Positions 16,691 to 25,751 of a DNA stretch of 64,000 nucleotides are shown here, one piece after another (position 1 is the first letter of the stretch; each line of letters starts with the position of its first letter). The stretch is from Streptomyces sp. TRM68367 (GTDB lineage Bacteria; Actinomycetota; Actinomycetes; Streptomycetales; Streptomycetaceae): contig NZ_JACTVI010000003.1 in assembly GCF_014495685.1 (NCBI RefSeq), positions 124,001 through 188,000 on the forward strand, written 5' to 3'. The notes under the pieces were generated by a model that did not search any database, was not told the origin of the DNA, and was given only the letters and a program-made list of their open reading frames with translations. The position numbers were made by a program, and so were the translations under genes.

Positions 16691-19600
16691 ATGAAACCCG
16701 CCGAACGCCGCCTCCTGCGCGAACTCCCCCTCCTCAGAAGGCACTTGGCGGTCTTCACAGGGCTCGCCGCCCTGACCGCTGCGGTGACCGTGGCGCAGGC
16801 CACCCTCTTCGCGACGGTGCTCGCCGACGCCTTCGCCGGACGGGCGGCGACCGGACCGTTGCCCGCGCTGGCCGCCGTCGTAGCGCTGCGGGCCCTGCTG
16901 TCCTGGACGCGCACCGCCCTCGCCCAGCGGACCGCCGCGCGGGCCAAGAGCCTGCTGCGCGGACGCCTGATCGACGCGATCCGCGCCCAGGGCCCGCCGC
17001 GGCTCGCCCGGACCCGGCACGGCGAGCTGACGGCGCTGCTCACACGGGGCCTGGACGCCCTGGACCCATACGTCGTGACCTACCTGCCCACGTTCGCGAC
17101 CACGGCGGTGGTGCCGCTCGTGGTGATCGCCTGGCTCGCGGCCACCGACTGGACGTCAGCCCTGGTCATCCTCCTCACCCTGCCGCTGATCCCCCTCTTC
17201 GGCGCACTGGTCGGGGCGCACACCGCCGCCCGTACCGCCCGGCAGTGGAGCCTGCTCTCCCGGCTCGGCGGCCACTTCCTGGACGCGGTGGCCGGGCTGC
17301 CGACGCTACGGGCCTTCGGCCGGGAACGGCACCAGAGCCGAGTGGTGCGCGAGATGGCCGACGCCCACCGCCGGGCCACGGTGCGGGCCCTGCGGGTGGC
17401 GTTCCTGTCGTCCTGGGTTCTGGAGACGGTCGCCACACTCTCGGTCGCACTGGTCGCCGTCCCCCTGGGCCTGCGCCTCCTCGCCGGCGAGACCGACCTG
17501 CACGCGGCCCTGCTGGTCCTGTTCCTCGCCCCCGAGGCCTACCTGCCCCTGCGCACGGCGGGCGCGGCGTTCCACGACAGCGCGGAGGGGGTCGCGGTGG
17601 CCGAGCGGGTCTTCGCCGTCCTGGACGAAGGGGAGGAGGCCACCGGGGACGGCCGTTCCGCGCCTGGCACCGGAGGCGGTCGGTCGCCGGCCGACGGCTC
17701 CGGGCGGACCGCGGGCGGATCCGCCGACTGTACTGCGGCACCCGCAACCGACGGCGCTGCGACGGCACCCACACCCGGCGGCCTCCGTACGACGGCACCG
17801 GCGCTGACTCTTACGGCACCCGCGCTGACCCTCGAGGACGTCACCGTGCGCCACCCGGGGCGCGGGTCGCCCGCGCTGGACCGGCTGCGCCTGCACGTGC
17901 GGCCGGGTGAACGCGTCGCCCTGGTCGGACCCAGCGGTGCGGGCAAGTCGACGCTGCTCGCCCTGCTCCTCGGCTTCGTCCCGCCCGAGTCGGGCCGGAT
18001 CCGGGCCGACGGCACCGACCTCGCCAGCATCTGCCCGGACGACTGGCGCAGCCGAATCGCCTGGGTGCCGCAGCGCCCCCACCTGTTCGCCGCGACCGTG
18101 GCCGACAACATCCGCCTCGGCCGCCCGGACGCCACCGACCTGCAGGTACGTCAGGCCGCGCGGGCAGCCGCAGCCGACAGCTTCATCGAGCAGCTGCCCA
18201 ACGGCTACGCAACCCGCCTCGGCGAACGCGGAGCCGGCCTCTCCGCAGGCCAACGCCAACGAATCGCCCTGGCCCGCGCCTTCCTCAAGGACGCCCCCAT
18301 CCTGCTCCTCGACGAACCCACAGCTCACCTCGACCCCGCCAACGAAGCGACGGTGACAAAGGCCACCGCCCACTTGATGAGAGGCCGCACCACACTCGCC
18401 GTACTCCACCGCCCCGCCCTCCTCCCCCACACCGACCGGATCATCGAGCTACAGGACGGCCGAATCGCCGGGGAACGGGAGACTCGGCCAGCCGGGGAAC
18501 CGGAGGCTCGGATCGCCAGGGCACGGGAGACCCGGATCGTCGAGGCACGGGAGGACCGGATCGCCGACGCGGCCGCCCCGGCCCACGACCTCGCTCTGCC
18601 AACCCCCGACCGGGCGCCACGCGCCCAGGGCTCCGCAGCCGACAACGGCGCGCGGCAAAGCCGCAAGCCGCGCGCCCGCACACAGCACCCCACCCGCCCG
18701 CACCCGACGACAGCGCGCAACCGTGCTCGCAGGCCGCGGGCATGCGTGCCTCCCCCAGTGCCAAAGGGCCTGGGAGGTATCCCCAGGGCGGCACGGGTGG
18801 GCGCGGGCGGCACCCCGCCAGCGCCGGGCTGCGCGATCGCCCCCCGGCCCACACGAGCCGACGGTCACCGGGCAACGCCGGACCACGTGCCCCACCCGAC
18901 CCTCCGCCTCCTGCGCACCCTCACCCCGCACTGGCGCCGCCTACTCCCCGCAACCCTCGCCTCCGCCACCGCCGAACTGTCCGCCACCGCACTGACGGCC
19001 ACCGCCGCCTGGCTGATCGCACGGGCCGCTCAGCAACCGCCCCTCGCCGCCGTAACCCTCGCGATCGTCGCCGTACGGGCCCTGGCCCTCGGCCGCGGCG
19101 CACTGCGCTACACCGAGCGGCTCCTCGGACACGACGCCGCACTACGGGCCGTCGCCGGCTTCCGCACCCGCGTGTACGAGGCACTCGTCCCACTGGCCCC
19201 AGCCGGCCTGCCGGCATTCCGCAGCGGCGACCTGCTCACCCGCCTCGTCGACGACGTGGACGCCGTACAGAACCTGCTGCTGCGCGTACTGCTCCCCGCC
19301 GCCACGGCAACCGTGGTCGCGGGCACGGCGATCGGCCTGGCCGCCACGCTGCTGCCCACGGCCGCTCCCGTCCTCGCGCTGTTCCTCGCCGCGGCGGGGC
19401 TACTGGTGCCGTTCCTGGTGTTCGTCTCCGCCGCCCGACCGGGCGCCGCCGAGACGCAGGCACGGTCAGAGCTCGCCGCCCGCACCGTCGACCTCGTCCG
19501 CGGCGCCGCCGACCTGGCAGTATCCGGCGCCGCCGAACAGGCCCACGCCCGCGCACACGCCACGCACCGCCGCCTCGCCGCACTGGAGCGCCGCACGGCA

Positions 19601-20581
19601 CTCACGACGGGCCTGGCCTCGGCCGCCGTACTGCTCTGCCAGGGCGCGGCCACACTCGCCGTCACCCTGCTCGCCCTGCGCGCCCACACGACCGGCGACC
19701 TGCCCGCCGTGGACCTCACGGTCCTCGCGGTCCTGACCCTGGTCTCCTTCGAGGCCCTCACCCCACTGCCCGCCGCGGCACGACGCCTCGCCGAGGTACG
19801 GGTCAGCGCCCGCCGCCTGGCCGACGTCTTCCGCACCCCGGCACCGGTCACGGAGCCGACAGCCCCCGCCACCCCACCCACCACAGCCACACTCGAAGTG
19901 ACCGGACTGCGCGTACGCCACACCCCCGACGGCCCCTGGGCCCTGGACGGCGCCGACCTCAGCCTGCCGCCCGGCCGGCGCGTCGCTCTCGTCGGCGCGA
20001 GCGGCTCGGGCAAGTCGACCCTGCTCGCGGCGCTCATGCGGTTCGTCGACTACGAGGCCGGAAGCATCCGGATCGGCGGCCGGGAACTACGCGACTGCGC
20101 GGGCGCCGACGTACGCCGGACGATCACCGGCGTGACCCAGGACGCGCACGTCTTCCACACCACCGTCCGCGCCAACCTGCTCCTCGCCCGCCCGGACGCC
20201 ACGGGGCACGACCTGCGCGAGGCGGCCCGGCAGGCCCGCCTGCTCCCCTGGATCGAGTCCCTCCCACAGGGCTGGGAGACGGTCCTCGCGGAGGACGGAG
20301 CCGCCATGTCGGGCGGCCAGCGGCAACGCCTGCTGCTGGCCCGCGCGCTCCTCGCCGACCCGCCCGTCCTGCTCCTGGACGAGCCGACGGAGGGACTCGA
20401 CCCGGACACCGCCGACGCGCTGCTCACCGACATCCTGGACGCCACGCACGGCCGTACGACACTGCTGGTCACCCACCAGCCGGCGGGCCTTGCAGCCGCC
20501 GACGACATCGTCGTACTGGACGAAGGCCGCACCTACCGCCAGTCCCGCGCCGTCACGCCTCGTGGTAGAAGCCGACGTTGA
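16691..20581 (+). CDS. cydDC: Fused CydDC heterodimer-type ABC exporter
   Basis: A 1296-residue fusion of two half-transporters, each a six-helix membrane domain plus an ATPase. ATPase 1 has Walker A GPSGAGKSTLL (about 412), signature LSAGQRQRIALAR and Walker B LLLDEPTAHLD. ATPase 2 has GASGSGKSTLL (about 1102), MSGGQRQRLLLAR and LLLDEPTEGLD. CydDC exports glutathione- or cysteine-type thiols, or handles heme, and is needed to assemble cytochrome bd. The two halves are joined by a linker of about 160 residues (575-735). The linker has RIA/RET-type repeats and a translated dispersed DNA repeat, and is not expected to be needed for transport. Confidence 0.92.
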   Translation: MKPAERRLLRELPLLRRHLAVFTGLAALTAAVTVAQATLFATVLADAFAGRAATGPLPALAAVVALRALLSWTRTALAQRTAARAKSLLRGRLIDAIRAQGPPRLARTRHGELTALLTRGLDALDPYVVTYLPTFATTAVVPLVVIAWLAATDWTSALVILLTLPLIPLFGALVGAHTAARTARQWSLLSRLGGHFLDAVAGLPTLRAFGRERHQSRVVREMADAHRRATVRALRVAFLSSWVLETVATLSVALVAVPLGLRLLAGETDLHAALLVLFLAPEAYLPLRTAGAAFHDSAEGVAVAERVFAVLDEGEEATGDGRSAPGTGGGRSPADGSGRTAGGSADCTAAPATDGAATAPTPGGLRTTAPALTLTAPALTLEDVTVRHPGRGSPALDRLRLHVRPGERVALVGPSGAGKSTLLALLLGFVPPESGRIRADGTDLASICPDDWRSRIAWVPQRPHLFAATVADNIRLGRPDATDLQVRQAARAAAADSFIEQLPNGYATRLGERGAGLSAGQRQRIALARAFLKDAPILLLDEPTAHLDPANEATVTKATAHLMRGRTTLAVLHRPALLPHTDRIIELQDGRIAGERETRPAGEPEARIARARETRIVEAREDRIADAAAPAHDLALPTPDRAPRAQGSAADNGARQSRKPRARTQHPTRPHPTTARNRARRPRACVPPPVPKGLGGIPRAARVGAGGTPPAPGCAIAPRPTRADGHRATPDHVPHPTLRLLRTLTPHWRRLLPATLASATAELSATALTATAAWLIARAAQQPPLAAVTLAIVAVRALALGRGALRYTERLLGHDAALRAVAGFRTRVYEALVPLAPAGLPAFRSGDLLTRLVDDVDAVQNLLLRVLLPAATATVVAGTAIGLAATLLPTAAPVLALFLAAAGLLVPFLVFVSAARPGAAETQARSELAARTVDLVRGAADLAVSGAAEQAHARAHATHRRLAALERRTALTTGLASAAVLLCQGAATLAVTLLALRAHTTGDLPAVDLTVLAVLTLVSFEALTPLPAAARRLAEVRVSARRLADVFRTPAPVTEPTAPATPPTTATLEVTGLRVRHTPDGPWALDGADLSLPPGRRVALVGASGSGKSTLLAALMRFVDYEAGSIRIGGRELRDCAGADVRRTITGVTQDAHVFHTTVRANLLLARPDATGHDLREAARQARLLPWIESLPQGWETVLAEDGAAMSGGQRQRLLLARALLADPPVLLLDEPTEGLDPDTADALLTDILDATHGRTTLLVTHQPAGLAAADDIVVLDEGRTYRQSRAVTPRGRSRR
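18714..18834 (-). repeat. Dispersed repeat (copy A) inside cydDC
   Basis: Read on the minus strand this shares a long near-identical stretch (GCGCCCACCCGTGCCGCCCT, then GGGGxTACCTCCCAGGCCCTT and CACTGGGGGAGGCACG) with copy B at 22360-22475, and a shorter part with copy C at 52793. It is translated in the cydDC linker (as CVPPPVPKGLGG and so on) without breaking the frame. Confidence 0.8.
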
Positions 20582-20945
20582 CGCTGCGCGGTTCGGTGCG
20601 GTCCTGGACGATGATCTCCCCGCTGCCGCCCCTGGGCAGCGGCACGGTGCCGCCGTAGACGATGGGCTGCGCGTACCCCCCGATGGTCAGCCGTACTTCG
20701 GAGGAGGGGTCGGGCTGCGAGCCGCGCAGCCACGACACCTGCCAGGTGCCGTCGGGCCCGCACAGGAACTCCAGGTGGACCCGGGACACGAACAGCCAGT
20801 CGTCCGGCGTCGCGAGCCGGCACACGGACTTGTCCCGGCCCACCCGCAGCACGGCGCCCGGCTCGCTGGGCGCGTCGGCCATGAGCATGCCGGCCGTGGC
20901 ACCCGCCTCCGCCGCGGACACGGTTGCCATGGTGAGTTCGAGCAC
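20553..20945 (-). CDS. FHA-domain protein
   Basis: A 130-residue protein that is almost wholly a forkhead-associated domain: LRVGRDKSVCRLATPDDWLFVSRVHLEF holds the Gly-Arg and Ser-x-x-His phosphothreonine-binding residues. The GTG at 20945 is chosen because AGGAGG lies 7 bp upstream. FHA modules bind Thr-phosphorylated proteins, often made by Ser/Thr kinases. The 3' end overlaps the convergent cydDC end by 29 bp. The partner is unknown. Confidence 0.8.
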   Translation of the reverse strand: MLELTMATVSAAEAGATAGMLMADAPSEPGAVLRVGRDKSVCRLATPDDWLFVSRVHLEFLCGPDGTWQVSWLRGSQPDPSSEVRLTIGGYAQPIVYGGTVPLPRGGSGEIIVQDRTEPRSVNVGFYHEA

Positions 20946-21065
20946 GTGCGCTCCTCCTGAACATCCTGGTACAGACCGGGAACGGCCTTGTACGGCGGCC
21001 GGATTGGCGCACCGCCGCCGCATGATAGATCGCCCGGCTGCACGGCGTCCGGCACAATGGGCCTC

Positions 21066-21488
21066 ATGACCGAGCGAAAGCCACCCGGTGTCCCGTTCGA
21101 GTCCTGGGTGGAAAAGCAGATCCGCGACGCGGAGAACCGCGGTGAGTTCGATCACCTCTCCGGCGCCGGCAAGCCGCTCCCCCGCGACATGGAAGCGGCG
21201 TACGACGAACTGTGGTGGGTCAGGCGCAAGCTGCACCGCGAGGGCGTCTCCGTCCTGCCACCGGGCCTGGCTCTGCGCAAGGAGGCCGAGGACGCGCTCG
21301 CGGCGGCGCTGGCGGCCCCCTCCGAACGGGCCGCCCGCAGGATCATCGAGGACGTGAACACCAAGATCCGCGACATGCTCCTCAAGCCGCCGCCGGGTCC
21401 GCCGCTGGGCCAAAGGCCGTACGACGTCGAGGAGATCGCCCACCAGTGGCGTGAACGCCACCAGCCCGCGGGCGGATCACACGCGTAG
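21066..21488 (+). CDS. DUF1992 (DnaJ-homologue subfamily C28-like) protein
   Basis: A 140-residue protein with the DUF1992 core: FESWVEKQIRDAENRGEFDHL, then GAGKPL and YDELWWVRRKL. Despite the family name there is no J domain or HPD motif. The molecular role is not known. The start ATG at 21066 is the first in the conserved N-terminus. It overlaps the convergent gene 21477-21779 by 12 bp. Confidence 0.85.
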   Translation: MTERKPPGVPFESWVEKQIRDAENRGEFDHLSGAGKPLPRDMEAAYDELWWVRRKLHREGVSVLPPGLALRKEAEDALAAALAAPSERAARRIIEDVNTKIRDMLLKPPPGPPLGQRPYDVEEIAHQWRERHQPAGGSHA

Positions 21489-21779
21489 CAGCCGTTCCAC
21501 CAGAACCCGGTAGTCACGCAGCGCGAGCCGCAGCTGCTCGGTGTCGACGGCGTTCCCTTCCCCCGGTTCCCCCGGCTGCCAGGACATGCGCAGCGTACGA
21601 CGACGCTGTGCCACGGCGTCCGTCAGGCGGCCGGCGACGTCCTCCAGCACGCGGTCGGCCTCCGCCACGGCGTCCCGGGGCCCGTCGACGAACCCGGACA
21701 CCACGTTCTCCAGGCGCAGCGCCAGCTTGTCGCACTCGTCGGGCGGCAGCAGCCGCGGATCAGGCGCACGGTCGGACAT
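21477..21779 (-). CDS. Small conserved protein, paralogue of its neighbour
   Basis: A 100-residue soluble alpha-helical protein of unknown function. Its centre, GFVDGPRDAVAEADRVLEDVA, matches RFVDSPREAVGEADRLLGEVA in the next gene, so the two are likely paralogues sharing a helical motif. It is 6 bp downstream of that gene and probably co-transcribed. Confidence 0.65.
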   Translation of the reverse strand: MSDRAPDPRLLPPDECDKLALRLENVVSGFVDGPRDAVAEADRVLEDVAGRLTDAVAQRRRTLRMSWQPGEPGEGNAVDTEQLRLALRDYRVLVERLLRV

Positions 21780-21785
21780 GGACGA

Positions 21786-22283
21786 TCAACTCTCCTTCGG
21801 ATGCCGCCTGTTGAAGGCGCCCGGCAGGTGCGGACGGGCAGCCGGGGTCCGCCGGTCCCGGTCGTGCCGGGACGGCCGTACCAGCTCCTCGAACAGCGCC
21901 CGCGCCTCCACCATGGCCGCGCGCATCTCCTCCGTGCCCGGTTCGCCCTCCCTGGCCATCCGGTGCACGTGCCGGTACGCGTCCAGATGGCGGGCATGGC
22001 GCACCGACAGCGCGTCGAGCTGCTGCTCGTACCGCTCGCCGTCCGGATAGCCTCGCGCGACGGCGACCTCACCGAGCAGCCGGTCCGCCTCGCCGACGGC
22101 CTCCCGCGGCGAGTCGACGAACCGCTCCTGAACGGCCGTCCACCGCGCCTCGAACCGCGCACGCTCAGCAACCGCCAACGGCCGCTCACGCACCCGCCGC
22201 CGACGCAGCGCCACCCAGAGTCCCACGCCGACGACAACGACCGCCGCGATCACGATCAACGTAATGATCAGCCCTGTGGACAT
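21786..22283 (-). CDS. Single-pass membrane protein with helical cytoplasmic domain
   Basis: A 165-residue protein. An N-terminal membrane helix (IITLIVIAAVVVVGVGLWVAL) is followed by an RRRR stop-transfer and a helical soluble domain with the FVDxPRxAVxEADRLL motif. The function is unknown. ATG 22283 or GTG 22289 may be the start; neither has a strong Shine-Dalgarno site. It is the promoter-proximal gene of a two-gene unit. Confidence 0.7.
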   Translation of the reverse strand: MSTGLIITLIVIAAVVVVGVGLWVALRRRRVRERPLAVAERARFEARWTAVQERFVDSPREAVGEADRLLGEVAVARGYPDGERYEQQLDALSVRHARHLDAYRHVHRMAREGEPGTEEMRAAMVEARALFEELVRPSRHDRDRRTPAARPHLPGAFNRRHPKES

Positions 22284-22359
22284 GAACACCGGGTAGCCCG
22301 AAGCCCGCCGTCAAAACGGCGTCGGCGTCGGTGGGGGCCGGGGGTGGGTGCGCTCACCC

Positions 22360-22475
22360 CCGCCGGCGGGGTGCCGCTGCGCCCACCCGTGCCGCCCTGG
22401 GGGTACCTCCCAGGCCCTTAGCGGTCCTTGCACTGGGGGAGGCACGACTGCCCGAAGCTACGGCAGTTGCGCGCG
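22360..22475 (+). repeat. Dispersed repeat (copy B)
   Basis: The intergenic copy of the element in cydDC: GCGGGGTGCCGC, CGCCCACCCGTGCCGCCCTG and TACCTCCCAGGCCCTT are shared. It carries an extra AGCGGTCCTTGCACT segment also present at the ends of the 58373-58572 element. The rest of the 22290-22682 gap shows no gene. Confidence 0.8.
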
Positions 22476-22682
22476 CCCGCGGCTGTGGCGGCTGAACGGC
22501 CCTGGCCACGTGCTCCTGGACTGGGGCGCCCCGCTGGTGATCGGTGTGACCGTTATGACCTGTTGAACCCGGCCGGAATCGGACATTCCGGGGAGCTTCC
22601 GAGCGAGGCTGTGGAGAAGATCTGGATAATCTCTGAAGTTCTCCGGGTTCTCTGGAGTGCGAGGGGAGGGGCGACGAACGTC

Positions 22683-23810
22683 ATGGAACAGCCGATGGGG
22701 CCCCCGTGCCCGCAGTGCGGGGCACCCCGCAGGCCGGACAACACACCCTCCTGCGCGTGCACCCGCCGCGCGTCGGACGCCCGGCGCGACACCCGCGAGG
22801 CCCAGGCGGCAGCGGCGGAGGACTTCGACGCCCTGCGCATACGGCCGTACGTCGAACTCGACGACGCGTCCGACGCCGCGTGGGACGCACACTTCGAGCC
22901 ATCCGCGGCCCCCGCCCACGCCCCGGCACCCGAAGACACCCCGAAGCCCTCCCCCACCGAGCCCGCCACGGCCGATCTACGCCTGTTCGACGCCTCGGAA
23001 CCGAACGCCTCGGAACCGAACCCCTCGGAGCCGAACCCCTCGGAGTCCGATTCCCCGGAACTGAACCTCTCCGAGCCGAACCCCACCGGGCCGCACGCCA
23101 CCGACCCCGAAGCCACCCGGCTCACCCCCATCACCACCGCACCGAGCGCACCCGCCCCGCCCACTCCCGAATTCGACGAGCCGCCCACCCCACCCCGCCG
23201 ACGCCGACGCGCGGCCCTCCTCGCCGCCTCCGGCGCGGTAGTCGCGGTCGTAGCGGCGTCCGGGTACGCGAGCGGACTGTTCTCCTACGAGAAGCCGTCA
23301 CGGGACACCGCACTGCCCGACGACATACGGGCCAGCGTCCCGGACACAGAGACCACCCCGCCCTCCACACCACCGGCCACGAACACCCCGTCGGCCCCGC
23401 CGCAGGCGCCCGCCTCGCCGACGTCCCCGCCCACCAGCGCGAGCCCGTCTCCCTCGCTGAACCCGTCCACGTCGCCGTCCAGCACCTCCCCGGCTCCGAC
23501 CCGGTCAGCCGTACCGACACCGACCCCGACGGCCCCCGAGGCGACCGGTTCCATGGAGGCGTCCGACCACGGCCGGGAAAGGACCAGCCGGGTCCTGCGC
23601 CGGGGCGACAAGGGACCGGAGGTCACCGAACTCCAGCTGCGCCTACGCCAGTTGTACCTCTACAACGGCGACATCAACGACGAGTTCACCAGCCAGGTCG
23701 AGGACGCGCTGCGCAACTACCAGGAGGCACGGGGAATCCACGGCGACGACCTGGGCGTCTACGGCCAGGAGACCCGCACAAGGCTGGAGTCGGAGACGAG
23801 CGAGCCCTGA
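22683..23810 (+). CDS. Membrane-anchored peptidoglycan-binding protein
   Basis: A 375-residue protein. The N-terminus has a Cys-rich zinc-ribbon-like start (CPQCGAPRRPDNTPSCAC). A disordered region follows with five-residue SEPNx repeats (about residues 100-135). One membrane helix (AALLAASGAVVAVVAASGYA, about 180) is followed by a Pro/Thr/Ser-rich outer linker and a C-terminal PG_binding_1 domain (LRRGDKGPEVTELQLRLRQL). The protein probably spans the membrane once with the binding domain outside. GGGAGGGG lies upstream of ATG 22683. Its partner is unknown. Confidence 0.8.
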   Translation: MEQPMGPPCPQCGAPRRPDNTPSCACTRRASDARRDTREAQAAAAEDFDALRIRPYVELDDASDAAWDAHFEPSAAPAHAPAPEDTPKPSPTEPATADLRLFDASEPNASEPNPSEPNPSESDSPELNLSEPNPTGPHATDPEATRLTPITTAPSAPAPPTPEFDEPPTPPRRRRRAALLAASGAVVAVVAASGYASGLFSYEKPSRDTALPDDIRASVPDTETTPPSTPPATNTPSAPPQAPASPTSPPTSASPSPSLNPSTSPSSTSPAPTRSAVPTPTPTAPEATGSMEASDHGRERTSRVLRRGDKGPEVTELQLRLRQLYLYNGDINDEFTSQVEDALRNYQEARGIHGDDLGVYGQETRTRLESETSEP

Positions 23811-23896
23811 CAGAACCCGTCCGGCGTTGTGAGGACGAGGCCGCAGCCCGAAGGGGGTCCGGGGTCGCAGCCCCCAGCACACCAACACCCGCATCT

Positions 23897-24556
23897 TCAG
23901 CCGACGTACACCCGGAATCCCCCGTCGGCCCCCACTTCCACCCGCACCTGGGTCAGATCCCGCACCACCGCATCCGGCCCATACACCCCGGCCCGCGGCC
24001 CGACCCCCACCACCCGCATCCCCGCGGAGCGCCCCGCCGCGATCCCGGCACCGGAGTCCTCGAACACCACACAGTCGGCCGGCGCGACCCCCAGTTCGGC
24101 CGCACCCTTCAGGAACCCCTCGGGATCCGGCTTGCTCGCGCCCACCGACTCCGCGGTCACCCGCACCGACGGCAGCTCCAGCCCCGCCGCCCCCATCCGC
24201 GCCCTGGACAGCGCGATGTCGGCCGAGGTCACCAGCGCGTGCGGCAGCCCCCGCAGCGAGGCCATGAACTCCGGCGCGCCGGGAACCGCGACGACCCCGT
24301 CCATGTCCGCGGTCTCCTCGGCGAGCATGCGCGCGTTGTCGGCGAGGTTCTGCTCCCTGGGCCGGTCCGGCAGCAGCAGGGCCATCGAGGCGTGGCCCTG
24401 GCGCCCGTGGACGACCTTCATGACCTCGTCCGCGTCGAGCCCATGCCGTTCGGACCAGCGCCGCCAGATGCGTTCGACCACGGCGTCGGAGTTGACCAGG
24501 GTGCCGTCCATGTCCAGCAGGAGGGCGCGGGCGGTGAGCACGGTGGTGGCCGTCAT
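23897..24556 (-). CDS. HAD-superfamily sugar-phosphatase-like hydrolase
   Basis: A 219-residue HAD enzyme of the beta-phosphoglucomutase/YfbT subclass. Motif I is LLLDMDGTLVNS (nucleophile and acid Asp), motif II HALVTSAD, motif III SKPDPEGFLKGA and motif IV VVFEDSGAGI. A helical cap lies between motifs I and II. Substrates in this class are usually sugar phosphates. ATG 24556 has GGAG 8 bp upstream. A longer upstream reading is not used. Confidence 0.85.
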   Translation of the reverse strand: MTATTVLTARALLLDMDGTLVNSDAVVERIWRRWSERHGLDADEVMKVVHGRQGHASMALLLPDRPREQNLADNARMLAEETADMDGVVAVPGAPEFMASLRGLPHALVTSADIALSRARMGAAGLELPSVRVTAESVGASKPDPEGFLKGAAELGVAPADCVVFEDSGAGIAAGRSAGMRVVGVGPRAGVYGPDAVVRDLTQVRVEVGADGGFRVYVG

Positions 24557-24789
24557 CGGCAGCTCCAGGGCGCGGGGAGAAGGGACCCGACGGCCTGCGC
24601 CAGATCCCGGGGGGACAAGGCGGCCCCGCCCGCCGGTCAGGGAAAACGGGCGGAGCCACTTTGTTCCTTCACGGTACAAAATAGTTCCGGCACCCGCCAC
24701 CGCCTTCGGCAACAGTTCACGCACCGTTCAGCTCAAAGGGCCCCCTGCACACACCTCCCCATCGCGCACGGCTCCCTCCGCGCACGACC

Positions 24790-25371
24790 TCACCCACTCA
24801 CGGCCTCCCACAGACTCCACGTCCCGAGCCCCAGCATCAGCAGCGCCGCGATCCGCGTGATCAACTTCAGCGGCACCCGCCTCATCAGCGCCTTTCCGCC
24901 GACGATGCCGATCCCGGCCACCGCCCACAGCGCGAGCACCGCACCCAGGCCGACGGAGAGCGGGTCGTCGTAGCGGGCCGCGAGGTTCGCCGTCATGATC
25001 TGGGTGAGGTCGCCGAACTCGGCGACCAGGATGAGCATGAAGCCCGATCCGGCGACCTTCCAGAAGGACTGGTTCTCGGGCTTGCGGATCTCCTCCCCGC
25101 CCTCATCCTTCTTCATCAGCAGAACTGCCGCGCCGCCGAGGAACAGCACGCCGGTCAGCGCGTGCACGATCTGCTGCGGCAACAGTGTGAGCACGCTGCC
25201 CGCCGCGACGGCGAGCGCGACGTGCAGGGCGAAGGCGGCGGCGACGCCCGCGAAGACGTAGGAGGCGCGGTAGCGGGTGCCCAGGACGAGACCGGCGAGC
25301 GCGGTCTTGTCCGGCAGTTCGGCGAGGAAGACGACGCCGAAGACGACGGCCGTCACGGTGAGGCTGATCAA
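24790..25371 (-). CDS. GDT1/TMEM165 (UPF0016) family cation exporter
   Basis: A 193-residue membrane protein with six predicted helices. It has the two signature motifs of the family, LAELPDKTALAGLV (near residue 15) and VAEFGDLTQIMT (near 120), whose acidic residues bind Mn2+ or Ca2+. The first motif is Glu-x-Pro-Asp rather than Glu-x-Gly-Asp. The family exports Mn2+ in bacteria. A manganese riboswitch in the leader supports Mn2+ as substrate. The start is taken as TTG 25371 after GAGGA; no ATG is in a better place. Confidence 0.85.
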   Translation of the reverse strand: MISLTVTAVVFGVVFLAELPDKTALAGLVLGTRYRASYVFAGVAAAFALHVALAVAAGSVLTLLPQQIVHALTGVLFLGGAAVLLMKKDEGGEEIRKPENQSFWKVAGSGFMLILVAEFGDLTQIMTANLAARYDDPLSVGLGAVLALWAVAGIGIVGGKALMRRVPLKLITRIAALLMLGLGTWSLWEAVSG

Positions 25372-25454
25372 GGGTTCCTCAATCGGTCGGGGCTGCCCCG
25401 CCGAGAGCGCTGGACGTTTCCGCACGACACCTCGGCACGGCAGCACACTCGGCA

Positions 25455-25474
25455 CCCGTGCCGTACGGCACGGG
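25455..25474 (-). promoter_or_regulatory. 20-bp perfect palindrome in the leader of the Mn exporter gene
   Basis: CCCGTGCCGTACGGCACGGG lies just downstream of the manganese riboswitch and 84 bp before the start codon. It may be the hairpin of the expression platform. There is no U-tract, so Rho-dependent or folding control is more likely than a classical terminator. Confidence 0.5.
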
Positions 25475-25489
25475 CGTGCACTGCTTGCC

Positions 25490-25591
25490 GAAGGTCTCGC
25501 TGACAGACCGTGCGTGACGACCTGCCTCCGGGCGCCGGCTCAGACGAGCTGAGCAGTATGTCGACGGTCCGGCGAAGAGCTACTCCCCTTC
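25490..25591 (-). ncRNA. yybP-ykoY manganese riboswitch
   Basis: Minus-strand sequence GAAGGGGAGTAGCT at the 5' end and CAGCGAGACCTTC at the 3' end match the conserved yybP-ykoY core. The P1 helix GAAGG/CCTTC closes a three-way fold around GTCGTCA and an inner GC-rich stem. This class senses Mn2+ and generally turns on Mn2+ exporters. The next gene on the strand is exactly such an exporter. The leader is about 220 nt. Confidence 0.88.
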
Positions 25592-25751
25592 TGCGCGCCC
25601 CATGCTACGCGACCGAAAGTTCGACAATGAACCTTGTCGTGTCATGGACGCGTCATTAGCTTCTAACCGGACGCACACCTCCCCGCAACACCACACGGCG
25701 AGCATTCTCACGCTCGCCCCGCCAACATCCCCACCCCACAAGGGAGTTCGC

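Noticed and set aside
20945-21461. An N-terminal extension of the FHA gene to 21461.
   Set aside because: AGGAGG lies 7 bp before GTG 20945, and the extension runs antisense to the DUF1992 gene.
22980-23080. A CRISPR-like short repeat array.
   Set aside because: The 15-bp units encode SEPNx peptide repeats in the peptidoglycan-binding protein; there are no spacers or cas genes.
24665-24695. A GGTAC-N6-GTTCC near-palindrome upstream of the HAD gene.
   Set aside because: The arms have a mismatch, there is no regulator nearby, and such short AT-rich symmetries occur by chance.
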